A stretch of DNA of 64,000 nucleotides from Nocardia aurantia (lineage in GTDB: Bacteria; Actinomycetota; Actinomycetes; Mycobacteriales; Mycobacteriaceae), in contig NZ_WEGI01000005.1 of assembly GCF_009604425.1 (NCBI RefSeq), positions 372,001 through 436,000 on the forward strand. Direction: 5' to 3'. The position numbers and the translations under genes were made by a program. Below, one piece after another: positions 8,901 through 17,362 of this stretch; position 1 is the first letter of the stretch; each line of letters opens with the position of its first letter. The notes below the pieces were generated by a model. The model had not been told where the DNA came from and ran no database searches. It worked only from the letters and a program-made list of their open reading frames with translations.

Positions 8901-11900
8901 CGTCGAGCAGCGGTACCGGTTCCGCGGCCGTGCGTACCGGGAAGCTCCGATGTCGCCAGATCCGTTGCGGCGCCGCGCCGGCGCAACCGCCGGCCGCCGA
9001 CCAGTCGACCGAGCCGCCGGCCACGAACAGCCGCCCGATACCGTCCAGGAACGCGCTCGCCTCGGCGTCCCGATCGGTCACGGTGACGGTGGATCGTGCG
9101 AATTCGGGCCGGTCCCGCACGGCGGGCGCCAGCACCGGATGCGGGCCGAGCTCGATCACCGTCGAGATGTCCTCGGCCACGGCCGTTTCCAGCGCCGCGG
9201 CCAATTCGACAGTGCCGCAAGCATTCTCCACCCAATAGTTCGCACCCGGTGCCGCCGTCAGCGGTTCGCCGCGGAGAGTGGTGGAGTACAGCGGCAGGCG
9301 CGGCGCCTGCGCCCGCAGCTCCTTCAATTCGGCGGCCAGGTCCGCCGCCACCGCACGCACCTGCGGACTGTGCGCGGCGAAGTCCACGGCGATATAGCGT
9401 GCGAACATCTGCCGCCGCTGCGCCCGCCGCACCACGGTCTCCACGTATCGGGCCGACCCCGAAACGACCACCGCGCGGGGCCCGTTGACCGCCGCGACCG
9501 CGACCTCGGACCGCAGCGGCTCGACCAGCCGCGCCGCCTCGTAGGGCGTGGCCTCCAGCACCGCCATCGCCCCCTTCCCGTCCAATCGGGCCAGCAATCC
9601 GCTGCGGGCCACCACCACCCGGGCCCCGTCGTCCGGCGACAGCGCCCCGCTCACCACCGCCGCGGCGATCTCGCCAAGACTGTGGCCGGCGACCGCATCG
9701 GCGTGAATACCCCAGGCCCGCAACAATTCCGCGAGCGCGACCTGATAGACGAACAAGGCCGGTTGCACGGCCGCGGTGCCGTCCAGACTGTGCGCGAATC
9801 CGTGCCGAGGCGTCCACACCCGTGGCCCGCCGGCCCGGACCACCGCATCCGTGGCGTCCGCCACCGCCCGCGCGAACACGGGATAGCGTGCGGCGAGCGC
9901 CCGCCCCATCCGAGCGTGCTGACCACCCTGCCCCGAGAACAGGAACAAGACCCGCCCCGCCCGCCGAGCCCGCCCCGGACCGATCACCACCCCACCCGGA
10001 CCGAGCAGACCTCCCGCCGGAACGGTCGCGCTGCTCAACTCGGCCGGGACAGCACGGTGCCGGGTGGTGTGGGCCGAATCGTGTTCCGCGCGCTCGGTAG
10101 TGGATGCATCGCCGCTCGAGCCGGACCCTTTCATAGTGTGGAATGGGCGGCGGACGTCCGGATCCGGGACGGGGGTATTGCTGGTCGCGACAGGCTCCGG
10201 TGTGGATGCCGGACTGTCGCTCCGATGCCGAACGGCCGTGGTGGAGTCGGTGTTCGGGGCGGAGCGTACCTTCTCAGCGGACTGCGAGGGCGCTCGACCC
10301 GCCGATGGCCCGGCATTCGCGCCACTCGATTCCGGGCCACCGGCACCGGGGTCCGCCTCTGCTCCGATGCCGCTGTCGGTCTGCGAGTCCGAATGCTGCT
10401 CGGGGACAGCGAGTACCGAACTCGGCTCCGGTGGGTCGGGCTCTGATCGGACCTCCGCATCGGTCGCCGTGTTCCCGGCATCGAGGAAGTCCGCAGGTGT
10501 CGCGGACGGACCGGCTGTCGGCCGAACGCCGGGCAGCGGGTGCCGAACCGATGCATCCCGATGTGGGTGCGCACTCGGCAACGGGATACCGCGCGGACGA
10601 TCTCCGAGCCCCGCCGGTGCGGTCGCACGCTCGGGGGAATCCGGGGTGTGTCCGGGAACCGTTGCGGGAGAGTGCCGATCCGGCCGATTCCGGTCCGGGT
10701 TCGCGCCGCCCTCCGCGTCCGGCCGCCCGAATGTCCCGGCCGATCCGATACGCCGCGACGAATCGCCGACCGGAGTGGCGGGCGCGCTCGCCAGGGCGCG
10801 CAGCAGTGCGACGGCCTCGTCCCGATCGGCGGCGCGGATCGCGGCGCGCATCGCCTGCGGGATCAGCCGCGCCGCCGCGGCGGCGAATTCGCGCAGCGGC
10901 GTGCCGGTTTCGGTGAGCACCGTGGCCCAGCGGGCGGCCAGCTCGCGCAGTTCGATCTCGTCGCGGCCGGTCAACGGGATCAGCACGGGTGGGTCGGTAT
11001 CGCGAATGTCTCGCTGCGCGACCCCGCGCAGGACGGCATGCGCGTTGGTGCCGCCGAAGCCGAACGAGCTGACGCCCGCGTAGCGCTCAGTGGGCGCCTC
11101 GGCCCACCCGATCGGCTCGGTGGGAACGCGCAGCCCGCGTTCCGGTAACCGCAGCAGCGGGTTGGCCTCCCGGAAATTGATGGTGGGAACGATGGTTCCG
11201 TGGTGGATCGACAACGCCGCCTTGGCGAGACCGGTGACTCCGGCGGCGGCCTCCAGATGGCCGAGATTGGATTTCACCGAGCCGATCCACGTCGGTGCCG
11301 CGGCCTCGGCGCGCGGGCCGAGAACGGTTGCCAGCGCGCCGATCTCGACAGCATCCCCGAGGGGGGTCCCGGTGCCGTGGCATTCGAAGTAGCCACTGAC
11401 CGCCGGGGAAACCCCGGCCCGCTGCCAGGCGGCCCGGATCACCTGTTGCTGGGCCGTACCGTTCGGTGCGTACAGTCCGTTCGAGCGACCGTCGGATCCG
11501 ACTGCGGCGCCGAGGATCTCGGCGTAGGCGCGATTGCCCTCCCGCCGGGCGTCGGCGCTGCGCTGCAACACCAGCACGGTGCAGCCCTCGGCTCGGGTGT
11601 AGCCGTCGGCGGCGGCGTCGAAGGGTTTGCAGCGGCCGTCCGGGGCCAGGAACCCGCCGGTGTCCAGGTAGTCGGTGGGATGGGGGAGCAGGGTGAGGTT
11701 CACCCCGCCGACGATCGCCAGCGAGGTGGAACCGTCGGCGAGCAGTCGCAGCGCCAGATCGACCGCCGCCAGCGAGGCGGAGCAGGCGCTGTCGAGGACC
11801 AGGCTCGGTCCATGTAAATCCAGGACGTACGACAGCCGGTTGGCGATGATGCTCAGCGCCGAACCGGTCAGCGCGTACGGCGCGTCGTGGCCGCCGCGGG

Positions 11901-12297
11901 CGATCACCGCGGCCCCGTGATCGAAAGTGCTCGCCCCGAACAACACGGCGGTGCCGGAACCGCGTACGCGATAACCGATTCCGGCGTCGTCGATCGCCTC
12001 GACGGCCACCTCCAGCGCCAGGCGTTGTTGCGGATCCATCGCTGCCGCTTCGCGATCGGTGATCGCGAACCATTCGCTGTCGAAGCCGTCGACCCGATCC
12101 AGGTAGCCCGCGCGCCGGACGCCGGACCGGCCGGGCGGTGGCGTCGCGGTGGCGTCGCGGCCCTCGGTCAGCATGCGCCAGAATTGTTGCGGGCCGGACG
12201 CACCCGGCACCCGGCAGCCGATGCCGATGATCGAGACCGGTGGCTGCGCGCGCACGTCCGGACGCGGCCCGTCGTGACCGGCGGGTGCTGTGGTCAT
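5914..12297 (-). CDS. Type I polyketide synthase, KS-AT-DH-KR-ACP
   Basis: A 2127-residue single-module PKS. KS: residues ~20-425 with active Cys in DSACSAS (C172) and His in ECHGTGT (H307) and NLGHLEA (H347). A disordered Pro/Ser/Thr-rich linker spans ~505-780. AT: ~783-1085 with GHSLGE (S873) and VDFAAHSPQ, nearer the methylmalonyl YASH than the malonyl HAFH signature. DH: ~1125-1365 with HVVDGVPTVP (H1140) and DGCLQ (D1284). KR: ~1600-1840 with GGLGALG and Y1751/N1755. A second repeat-rich linker follows, then the ACP with LGLTS (S2085). No ER, no TE and no N-terminal ACP. It overlaps the discrete ACP gene by 4 bp. One round of extension would leave an alpha,beta-unsaturated acyl chain (inference). 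Confidence 0.95.
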   Translation of the reverse strand: MTTAPAGHDGPRPDVRAQPPVSIIGIGCRVPGASGPQQFWRMLTEGRDATATPPPGRSGVRRAGYLDRVDGFDSEWFAITDREAAAMDPQQRLALEVAVEAIDDAGIGYRVRGSGTAVLFGASTFDHGAAVIARGGHDAPYALTGSALSIIANRLSYVLDLHGPSLVLDSACSASLAAVDLALRLLADGSTSLAIVGGVNLTLLPHPTDYLDTGGFLAPDGRCKPFDAAADGYTRAEGCTVLVLQRSADARREGNRAYAEILGAAVGSDGRSNGLYAPNGTAQQQVIRAAWQRAGVSPAVSGYFECHGTGTPLGDAVEIGALATVLGPRAEAAAPTWIGSVKSNLGHLEAAAGVTGLAKAALSIHHGTIVPTINFREANPLLRLPERGLRVPTEPIGWAEAPTERYAGVSSFGFGGTNAHAVLRGVAQRDIRDTDPPVLIPLTGRDEIELRELAARWATVLTETGTPLREFAAAAARLIPQAMRAAIRAADRDEAVALLRALASAPATPVGDSSRRIGSAGTFGRPDAEGGANPDRNRPDRHSPATVPGHTPDSPERATAPAGLGDRPRGIPLPSAHPHRDASVRHPLPGVRPTAGPSATPADFLDAGNTATDAEVRSEPDPPEPSSVLAVPEQHSDSQTDSGIGAEADPGAGGPESSGANAGPSAGRAPSQSAEKVRSAPNTDSTTAVRHRSDSPASTPEPVATSNTPVPDPDVRRPFHTMKGSGSSGDASTTERAEHDSAHTTRHRAVPAELSSATVPAGGLLGPGGVVIGPGRARRAGRVLFLFSGQGGQHARMGRALAARYPVFARAVADATDAVVRAGGPRVWTPRHGFAHSLDGTAAVQPALFVYQVALAELLRAWGIHADAVAGHSLGEIAAAVVSGALSPDDGARVVVARSGLLARLDGKGAMAVLEATPYEAARLVEPLRSEVAVAAVNGPRAVVVSGSARYVETVVRRAQRRQMFARYIAVDFAAHSPQVRAVAADLAAELKELRAQAPRLPLYSTTLRGEPLTAAPGANYWVENACGTVELAAALETAVAEDISTVIELGPHPVLAPAVRDRPEFARSTVTVTDRDAEASAFLDGIGRLFVAGGSVDWSAAGGCAGAAPQRIWRHRSFPVRTAAEPVPLLDEPVPLHDHVVDGVPTVPVTYWLRQLVRLGPETASRIVDFAVHERTDVAALDEVRYRETAGLLEVLGAVPLASGRSAPAPAPGEIVGWMRTVDAHRASGHTLRPLHIEAFYAALRDRRLEYGPGFRTLRRVAAGKRSAVGLFGQVRFDVAVLDGCLQVIAAAALESLPDGVLPLPVGIASVWLAGAPDLLLTEAHAFIREAGPTGLTCEVIALDQYGAPAAALSGIRIGFAALADTPRFGPGPAESGGDRVGGLDLLLAPTVPTDRTPPTAPAVRADPPAAVLRHEAWLPTRAADWAAAQPLSLVERVLIVGESALAVRLTRALHRRLAAERVAREPGDAAPIVASVLATRNDRTAVVLVWPDEEAEPAEGVPARVVRALDLLQRVYDSDATAALTVVLRDRSAVDQSAIAGLVRSLQTESGRPIRLVWMSGDRPGPLPDLILEPAGPQEIRVDGTSIDLRRFVPAPTAAAPAIRPEGTYVVTGGLGALGAVTVRWLLAAGAHDVVVLTRTPRPLPTLLEGLEDRIVVVRCDVSDRADLANALDDIRECGSTINGVVHSAGILRDAEFGSVTGESLLAVFAPKLLAAADLLDLTAADPIDFALLYSSATGALGAPGQSAYAAANAALDALARSRAGRRVVSIAWGSWESGLSAAAGGAAHLRRAGVVPFDATRGAAVLSAVLGQGEPFVLALDYSPTTDRSPLADRIRTALGYPPRETGSDTARSALPPMESILAPLTPPRRGSTPPTAERSGPGEPGAIGEPLGGADSRPGAAAETGLRAAADPGPEAEPVPRTGVDLGAEDGPGAAADSRPGAAAEAGLSAAADPGPEAAAGVGTDPGSMAGKAEPSAQAGVRRSREAEGVRRAADAGEKSPGARKTRRGTGNVVPLVASSAGREDPGAADPATVREPDPAEAAARAEAMVPIIRAALAETLDRRAESIDPATDFVALGLTSLLAIELRRALEARLGRRIGTAELFEFPTIAALAAHLSTRQVR
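6421..6606 (-). repeat. 126-bp in-frame repeat in the KR-ACP linker
   Basis: Two imperfect copies about 126 bp (42 codons) apart begin near 6421 and 6547. Each encodes an Ala/Gly/Pro/Asp-rich unit of the form DSRPGAAAExGLxAAADPGPE. The period is a multiple of three, so the reading frame is preserved. It lengthens the flexible tether before the C-terminal ACP. Confidence 0.75.
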
Positions 12298-12596
12298 GCG
12301 GACGCCAGATGTTCGACCAGCCGGTCGATGTCGGGGTGGTCGTACAGGGCGGTCAGCGAAACCCCCACGCCCAGTGCGTCTTCCAGCACGGCGGCGAGCC
12401 TGGCGAGTTGCGTGGAGGACAGGCCCAGGTCGGTGAACGGTGCGTCGGTCGCCACGGTGTCGTCGGGTACGCCGGCCAGCGCGGCGATCGCCGCCACGGC
12501 GGTGGCGGTCATCGCGGCCCGGCCGCGGGGTGGAATCCGTACTGTCGCCTGCTCATCGCCGCGAGAACTCTGCCCCACTCCGGTCACCCCTCGCAT
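12294..12596 (-). CDS. Discrete acyl carrier protein
   Basis: A 100-residue protein whose C-terminal ~70 residues form a carrier domain. The segment TDLGLSSTQL holds the phosphopantetheine Ser (S61), although the usual Asp before it is Ser. It is followed by the helix II/III pattern ending in YDHPDIDRLVEHL. The TGA stop overlaps the PKS ATG by 4 bp (ATGA), giving translational coupling. Its likely job is to receive the acyl group from the FAAL and present it to the PKS ketosynthase, because the PKS lacks an N-terminal ACP (inference). The start is uncertain: ATG 12596 is chosen, while ATG 12512 would give a minimal 72-residue ACP. Confidence 0.8.
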   Translation of the reverse strand: MRGVTGVGQSSRGDEQATVRIPPRGRAAMTATAVAAIAALAGVPDDTVATDAPFTDLGLSSTQLARLAAVLEDALGVGVSLTALYDHPDIDRLVEHLASA

Positions 12597-12766
12597 GCTC
12601 CGACACCGCCGGTCGATCCTGGCGTGGCCGTGCTCCGTTGCCGCCACCGGCCCGCGAACAGCCGGATCCGATGGCACGCGCCCCGCGTCCCTCCGCGATT
12701 ATGCCGAGAACCGGGCCCGTGGAGAAGGGTTTCCCGCACAGGCGCCGATCGCATACGGTGGGCGCC

Positions 12767-13747
12767 GTGACCGAAGCCATCGAGGACGATGTGGCCGCCC
12801 CGGCCGATCCGACCACGGGCCGCCCCGGCGTGCTGGGCACGCTGTTCCGTTGCTGTGGCGCACTGGCCGCGACCCCCGGCCGGTTGCTGCGCCCTCGCCG
12901 CCCCGATCAGCGACTGCTGGCGAGTCTGACGCCGCTGCCGGTGCCGGCGGCCCGGGTGACGGTCGGGCTGCGCACGCTGCCGCAGAGCCGGACCAGCGCG
13001 CCGGTGACGATCGTCGCCGAGGGTGTGCGGAGCCTGCGCACGGTCTACACGGTCTACGGCGCCTTCCTGGTCGAGCATCCGAAGGCGCGGTTCCTGGTCG
13101 ATCCGGGTATGTGCGCGAACGTGCACGAGCGGGTGCTGCCGGGGCAGCCGTTCCCGCTGGGGCTGCTGGTGTCGCCGGACAAGCCGGTCCTCGGGCTGGG
13201 TGACGCGCTCGCGGACGCCGAACTCGATGTCACCGACATCGATTTCACGCTGGCCACCCATCTGCACTGGGATCATGTGTCCGGCCTGCTGGAGTTGCCG
13301 GATTCGGTCGAATTGCGGGTCACCGGAACGGAATACGACTGGGCGATGGCCGGGCCGCACGCGCCCTACGGGGTGGTCCGCTCGCCGCTGCACGATCGCC
13401 GGATCGCACGGCTGACGCTGGACGGGCCGCCGGTGCTCACCTTCACCGCCAGTCACGACCTGTTCGGCGACGGCTCGGTACTGCTGGTCGACCTGGCCGG
13501 GCACACCCCGGGCAGCATCGGGGTGCTGCTCGCGGTCGACGACGGCACCCGTGTGCTGCTCGCCGGCGATGCGGTCTGGAACTCCTTGCAGATCGAGCTG
13601 ATCCGGGAGAAGGCCCCCATGCCGGGGCAGCTGTTCGACGCCGACCGGGCCAAGACCTTCGAGACCATCCACCGGCTGCACGCGCTGCCGTCCGGCATCG
13701 AGGTGATCGCCGCGCACGACTACGACGCGATGTTGTCCCGCGCGTAG
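12767..13747 (+). CDS. Metallo-beta-lactamase-fold hydrolase
   Basis: A 326-residue MBL-fold enzyme from GTG 12767 (VTEAIEDD). It has the zinc motif THLHWDH (HxHxDH), GHTPGS, the bridging Asp in LLAGDAVW and the last His in IAAHDYD. The first ~80 residues before the MBL core are Pro/Arg-rich. It is divergent from the ACP-PKS-FAAL operon across about 170 bp. Since that operon has no thioesterase domain, a hydrolytic release or editing role for this enzyme is possible but only inferred from position. Lactonase or other hydrolase activity is equally compatible with the fold. An upstream in-frame ATG would overlap the ACP coding region and is less likely. Confidence 0.8.
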   Translation: MTEAIEDDVAAPADPTTGRPGVLGTLFRCCGALAATPGRLLRPRRPDQRLLASLTPLPVPAARVTVGLRTLPQSRTSAPVTIVAEGVRSLRTVYTVYGAFLVEHPKARFLVDPGMCANVHERVLPGQPFPLGLLVSPDKPVLGLGDALADAELDVTDIDFTLATHLHWDHVSGLLELPDSVELRVTGTEYDWAMAGPHAPYGVVRSPLHDRRIARLTLDGPPVLTFTASHDLFGDGSVLLVDLAGHTPGSIGVLLAVDDGTRVLLAGDAVWNSLQIELIREKAPMPGQLFDADRAKTFETIHRLHALPSGIEVIAAHDYDAMLSRA

Positions 13748-13772
13748 CCGGCCCGGCGGCGCCTGCCCGCGC

Positions 13773-15068
<1,296 letters not shown>

Positions 15069-16640
15069 ATGACCTTCGTCCCCGGCGCGCTCGACGAGCC
15101 CGTCCGCTCCCGCCGCAATCACTGGAACAACCAGATCGCGACGCACGCGCAGATGCGCCCGGAGGCCGTCGCGATCCGCTATCGCGGCGAGGACATCACG
15201 TGGAAGCAGTTCCACGAGCGTTCGCAGCGGTTCGCCGACGCACTCGCCCGGCGCGGGGTGGGCTTCGGCGATCGGGTGCTGATCCTCGCGCTGAACCATC
15301 CGCAGTATCTCGAGGCGGTGCTCGGCATCACCGCGCTCGGCGCCATCGCGGTGCCGGTGAACTTCCGGCTCACGCCGCCGGAGGTGGCGTACCTGGTCGC
15401 CGATTCCGGCGCCACCGCGATCGTCACCGATTCCGTGCTGCAGCCGCTGGCGCTCGGGGTGCGGGCCCAGGCCCCGGCGCTGAACACCGTCTTCGTGATC
15501 GGCGGCAGCACCGGCGAGGGTGTGCTCGGCTTCGAGGACGTGCTCACCGAGGGCGGCGAATCCCATACGCCACTGGACATTCCGGAGGACACTCCGGCGC
15601 TGATCATGTACACCTCGGGCACCACCGGTAGCCCGAAGGGCGCGATCCTCACCCATTCGAATCTGAATTCGCAGGCCCTGACCTGCATCCGGGCCATGGA
15701 TCTCACGCCGGACACCGTCGGCTTCTGCACCTCGCCGCTGTTCCACATCGCCGGATTGGGCAGTCTCGTCCCGTATTTCGTGCTCGGCGCCCGGTTCGTG
15801 CTGCATCCGCTGGGGGCGTTCGACGCCACCGAATTCCTGGACGCCGTCGAGGCCGAGCAGGCCACCGCCGCGTTCTGTGTGCCGGCCCAGTGGCAGCTGA
15901 TCTGTGAGGAGCCGACGGTCAAGGAGCGCAATCTGGCGCTGCGGATGCTGTCCTGGGGCGCGGCCCCGGCCTCCGACAGCGTGCTGCGCGCCATGGCGGA
16001 CTGCTTCCCCCAGGCACAGAACGTCGCCGTCTTCGGCCAGACCGAGATGTCGCCGATCACCTGCGTGCTGGAGGGCAAGGACGCGCTGCGCAAGCTCGGA
16101 TCGGTCGGCCGGGTCATCCCGACCATCGCCGCCCGCGTCGTCGACGACGAGTGCAACGACGTCGCCCCCGGCGAGATCGGCGAGATCGTCTACCGCGGCC
16201 CGTCGCTGATGCTCGGCTACTGGAACAAGCCCGAGGCCACCGCGGAGGCGTTCTCCGGCGGCTGGTTCCACTCCGGCGACCTGGTGAAGCAGGACGAGGA
16301 CGGCTTCGTCTGGGTGGTCGACCGCAAGAAGGACATGATCATCTCCGGCGGCGAGAACATCTACTGCGCCGAGGTGGAGAACGTCCTGTTCGCCCATCCG
16401 AAGATCCACGAGGCGGCCGTGATCGGCCGCGCCCACGAGAAGTGGGGCGAGGTGCCCGTCGCGGTGGTGGCGCTGGCCGATCCGGCCGACACCCTCACCC
16501 TCGAGGAACTGGAGCCGTTCCTCAACGAGAACCTGGCCCGGTACAAGCACCCCAAGCATCTGGTGGTGGTGCCGGAACTGCCGCGCAACGCCAGCGGCAA
16601 GGTCGTGAAAGTCGATCTGCGCAAGGACTATTCGTCCTGA
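15069..16640 (+). CDS. Acyl-CoA synthetase (FadD-type)
   Basis: A 523-residue ANL-superfamily enzyme that activates carboxylic acids to acyl-CoA through an acyl-adenylate. Motifs: P-loop YTSGTTGSPKG (from residue 181), WGAAPAS, FGQTE, the hinge/adenylate segment GWFHSGD then VDRKKDMIISGGENIY, and the catalytic Lys near the C-terminus in NASGKVVK. It is of ordinary FACL length, unlike the AMP ligase at 4196. The ATG at 15069 follows TAGGAAAGCTAGGAAGG; the open frame extends to 14967 without a start signal. It is divergently transcribed from the nitronate monooxygenase gene. Chain-length specificity cannot be read from the sequence. Confidence 0.9.
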   Translation: MTFVPGALDEPVRSRRNHWNNQIATHAQMRPEAVAIRYRGEDITWKQFHERSQRFADALARRGVGFGDRVLILALNHPQYLEAVLGITALGAIAVPVNFRLTPPEVAYLVADSGATAIVTDSVLQPLALGVRAQAPALNTVFVIGGSTGEGVLGFEDVLTEGGESHTPLDIPEDTPALIMYTSGTTGSPKGAILTHSNLNSQALTCIRAMDLTPDTVGFCTSPLFHIAGLGSLVPYFVLGARFVLHPLGAFDATEFLDAVEAEQATAAFCVPAQWQLICEEPTVKERNLALRMLSWGAAPASDSVLRAMADCFPQAQNVAVFGQTEMSPITCVLEGKDALRKLGSVGRVIPTIAARVVDDECNDVAPGEIGEIVYRGPSLMLGYWNKPEATAEAFSGGWFHSGDLVKQDEDGFVWVVDRKKDMIISGGENIYCAEVENVLFAHPKIHEAAVIGRAHEKWGEVPVAVVALADPADTLTLEELEPFLNENLARYKHPKHLVVVPELPRNASGKVVKVDLRKDYSS

Positions 16641-16744
16641 TTCGCATCGGGCGATCCGCCCGCCCCGTGCGCGACAGCGATGATTGCGCGCGGTGACGAC
16701 TCGAAGCGGGCCCGGCCCGGGCCGGCGCGGAGGATGATCATCGG

Positions 16745-17356
16745 ATGACCGATCGACTCCGCACCGCCGTGCTCGCCCTGCACTGGCAGGTGAATGTGAT
16801 TCGGCCCGAAGGGTTCTTCGGGCCGATGCTCGCCGCGCCGATCGCGGCGAGCGGCGTGCTGGAACGGGCCGCCGCCTTCCACGCCGCCGCGCAGTCCGCC
16901 GGATTACCCGTCGTGTTCACGCGTTTCACCGTTCCGGTGGGTGGCGGGGGCCTGGTGCGCAACACCGGATTCATGCGCTCGGTCGCCGCCGCGCAGACCG
17001 ACTTCCGGCCGAATTCGCCCGGCGCGCAGATCGTTCCGGAGATGGCAGCGCAGGCCGCGGCCGGCGCGGTGTTCGACAATCAGAAACTGTCCGGCCTGGC
17101 GGGCAACGCGCTGCCGGACTGGCTGGCCGCGCACGGCGTGGACACGTTGCTGCTCACCGGGGTGGCGACGAATCTCACCGTCGAGCAGACCGCCCGGCAC
17201 GGCACCGATCTCGGTTTCACCGTGCACCCGATCGCGGACTGCGTGGCCGCCGCGGCGCCGGAGATCCACGCCGCCAGCCTGGCGAACCTCGAATTGACCA
17301 CCGCCGGAAGTCTTTCCGCGGGGCAGGCGCTCGCCGAGATCGCCGCGGCCCGCTGA
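16745..17356 (+). CDS. Isochorismatase-like cysteine-hydrolase fold lacking catalytic Asp and Cys
   Basis: A 203-residue protein with the isochorismatase-like fold. Family landmarks are the first strand AVLALHWQVN, the KLSGLAGNALPDWL segment and the cis-peptide motif GVATN. The conserved catalytic Asp of the first strand (usual pattern DMQ) is His13 and the nucleophilic Cys (usual GVATNxCVE) is Thr145; the catalytic Lys (K114) remains. The classic Asp-Lys-Cys triad of nicotinamidases and related hydrolases is therefore broken. True isochorismatases also lack the Cys, but they keep the Asp. It lies 104 bp after the acyl-CoA synthetase and convergent, 6 bp apart, with the flippase-like gene. 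Function unknown; possibly binding or altered chemistry. Confidence 0.8.
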   Translation: MTDRLRTAVLALHWQVNVIRPEGFFGPMLAAPIAASGVLERAAAFHAAAQSAGLPVVFTRFTVPVGGGGLVRNTGFMRSVAAAQTDFRPNSPGAQIVPEMAAQAAAGAVFDNQKLSGLAGNALPDWLAAHGVDTLLLTGVATNLTVEQTARHGTDLGFTVHPIADCVAAAAPEIHAASLANLELTTAGSLSAGQALAEIAAAR

Positions 17357-17362
17357 ATCGAC

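Noticed and set aside
5914..12297. Pks13 mycolate-condensing enzyme
   Set aside because: Pks13 has ACP-KS-AT-ACP-TE. This protein has DH and KR, a single C-terminal ACP and no thioesterase.
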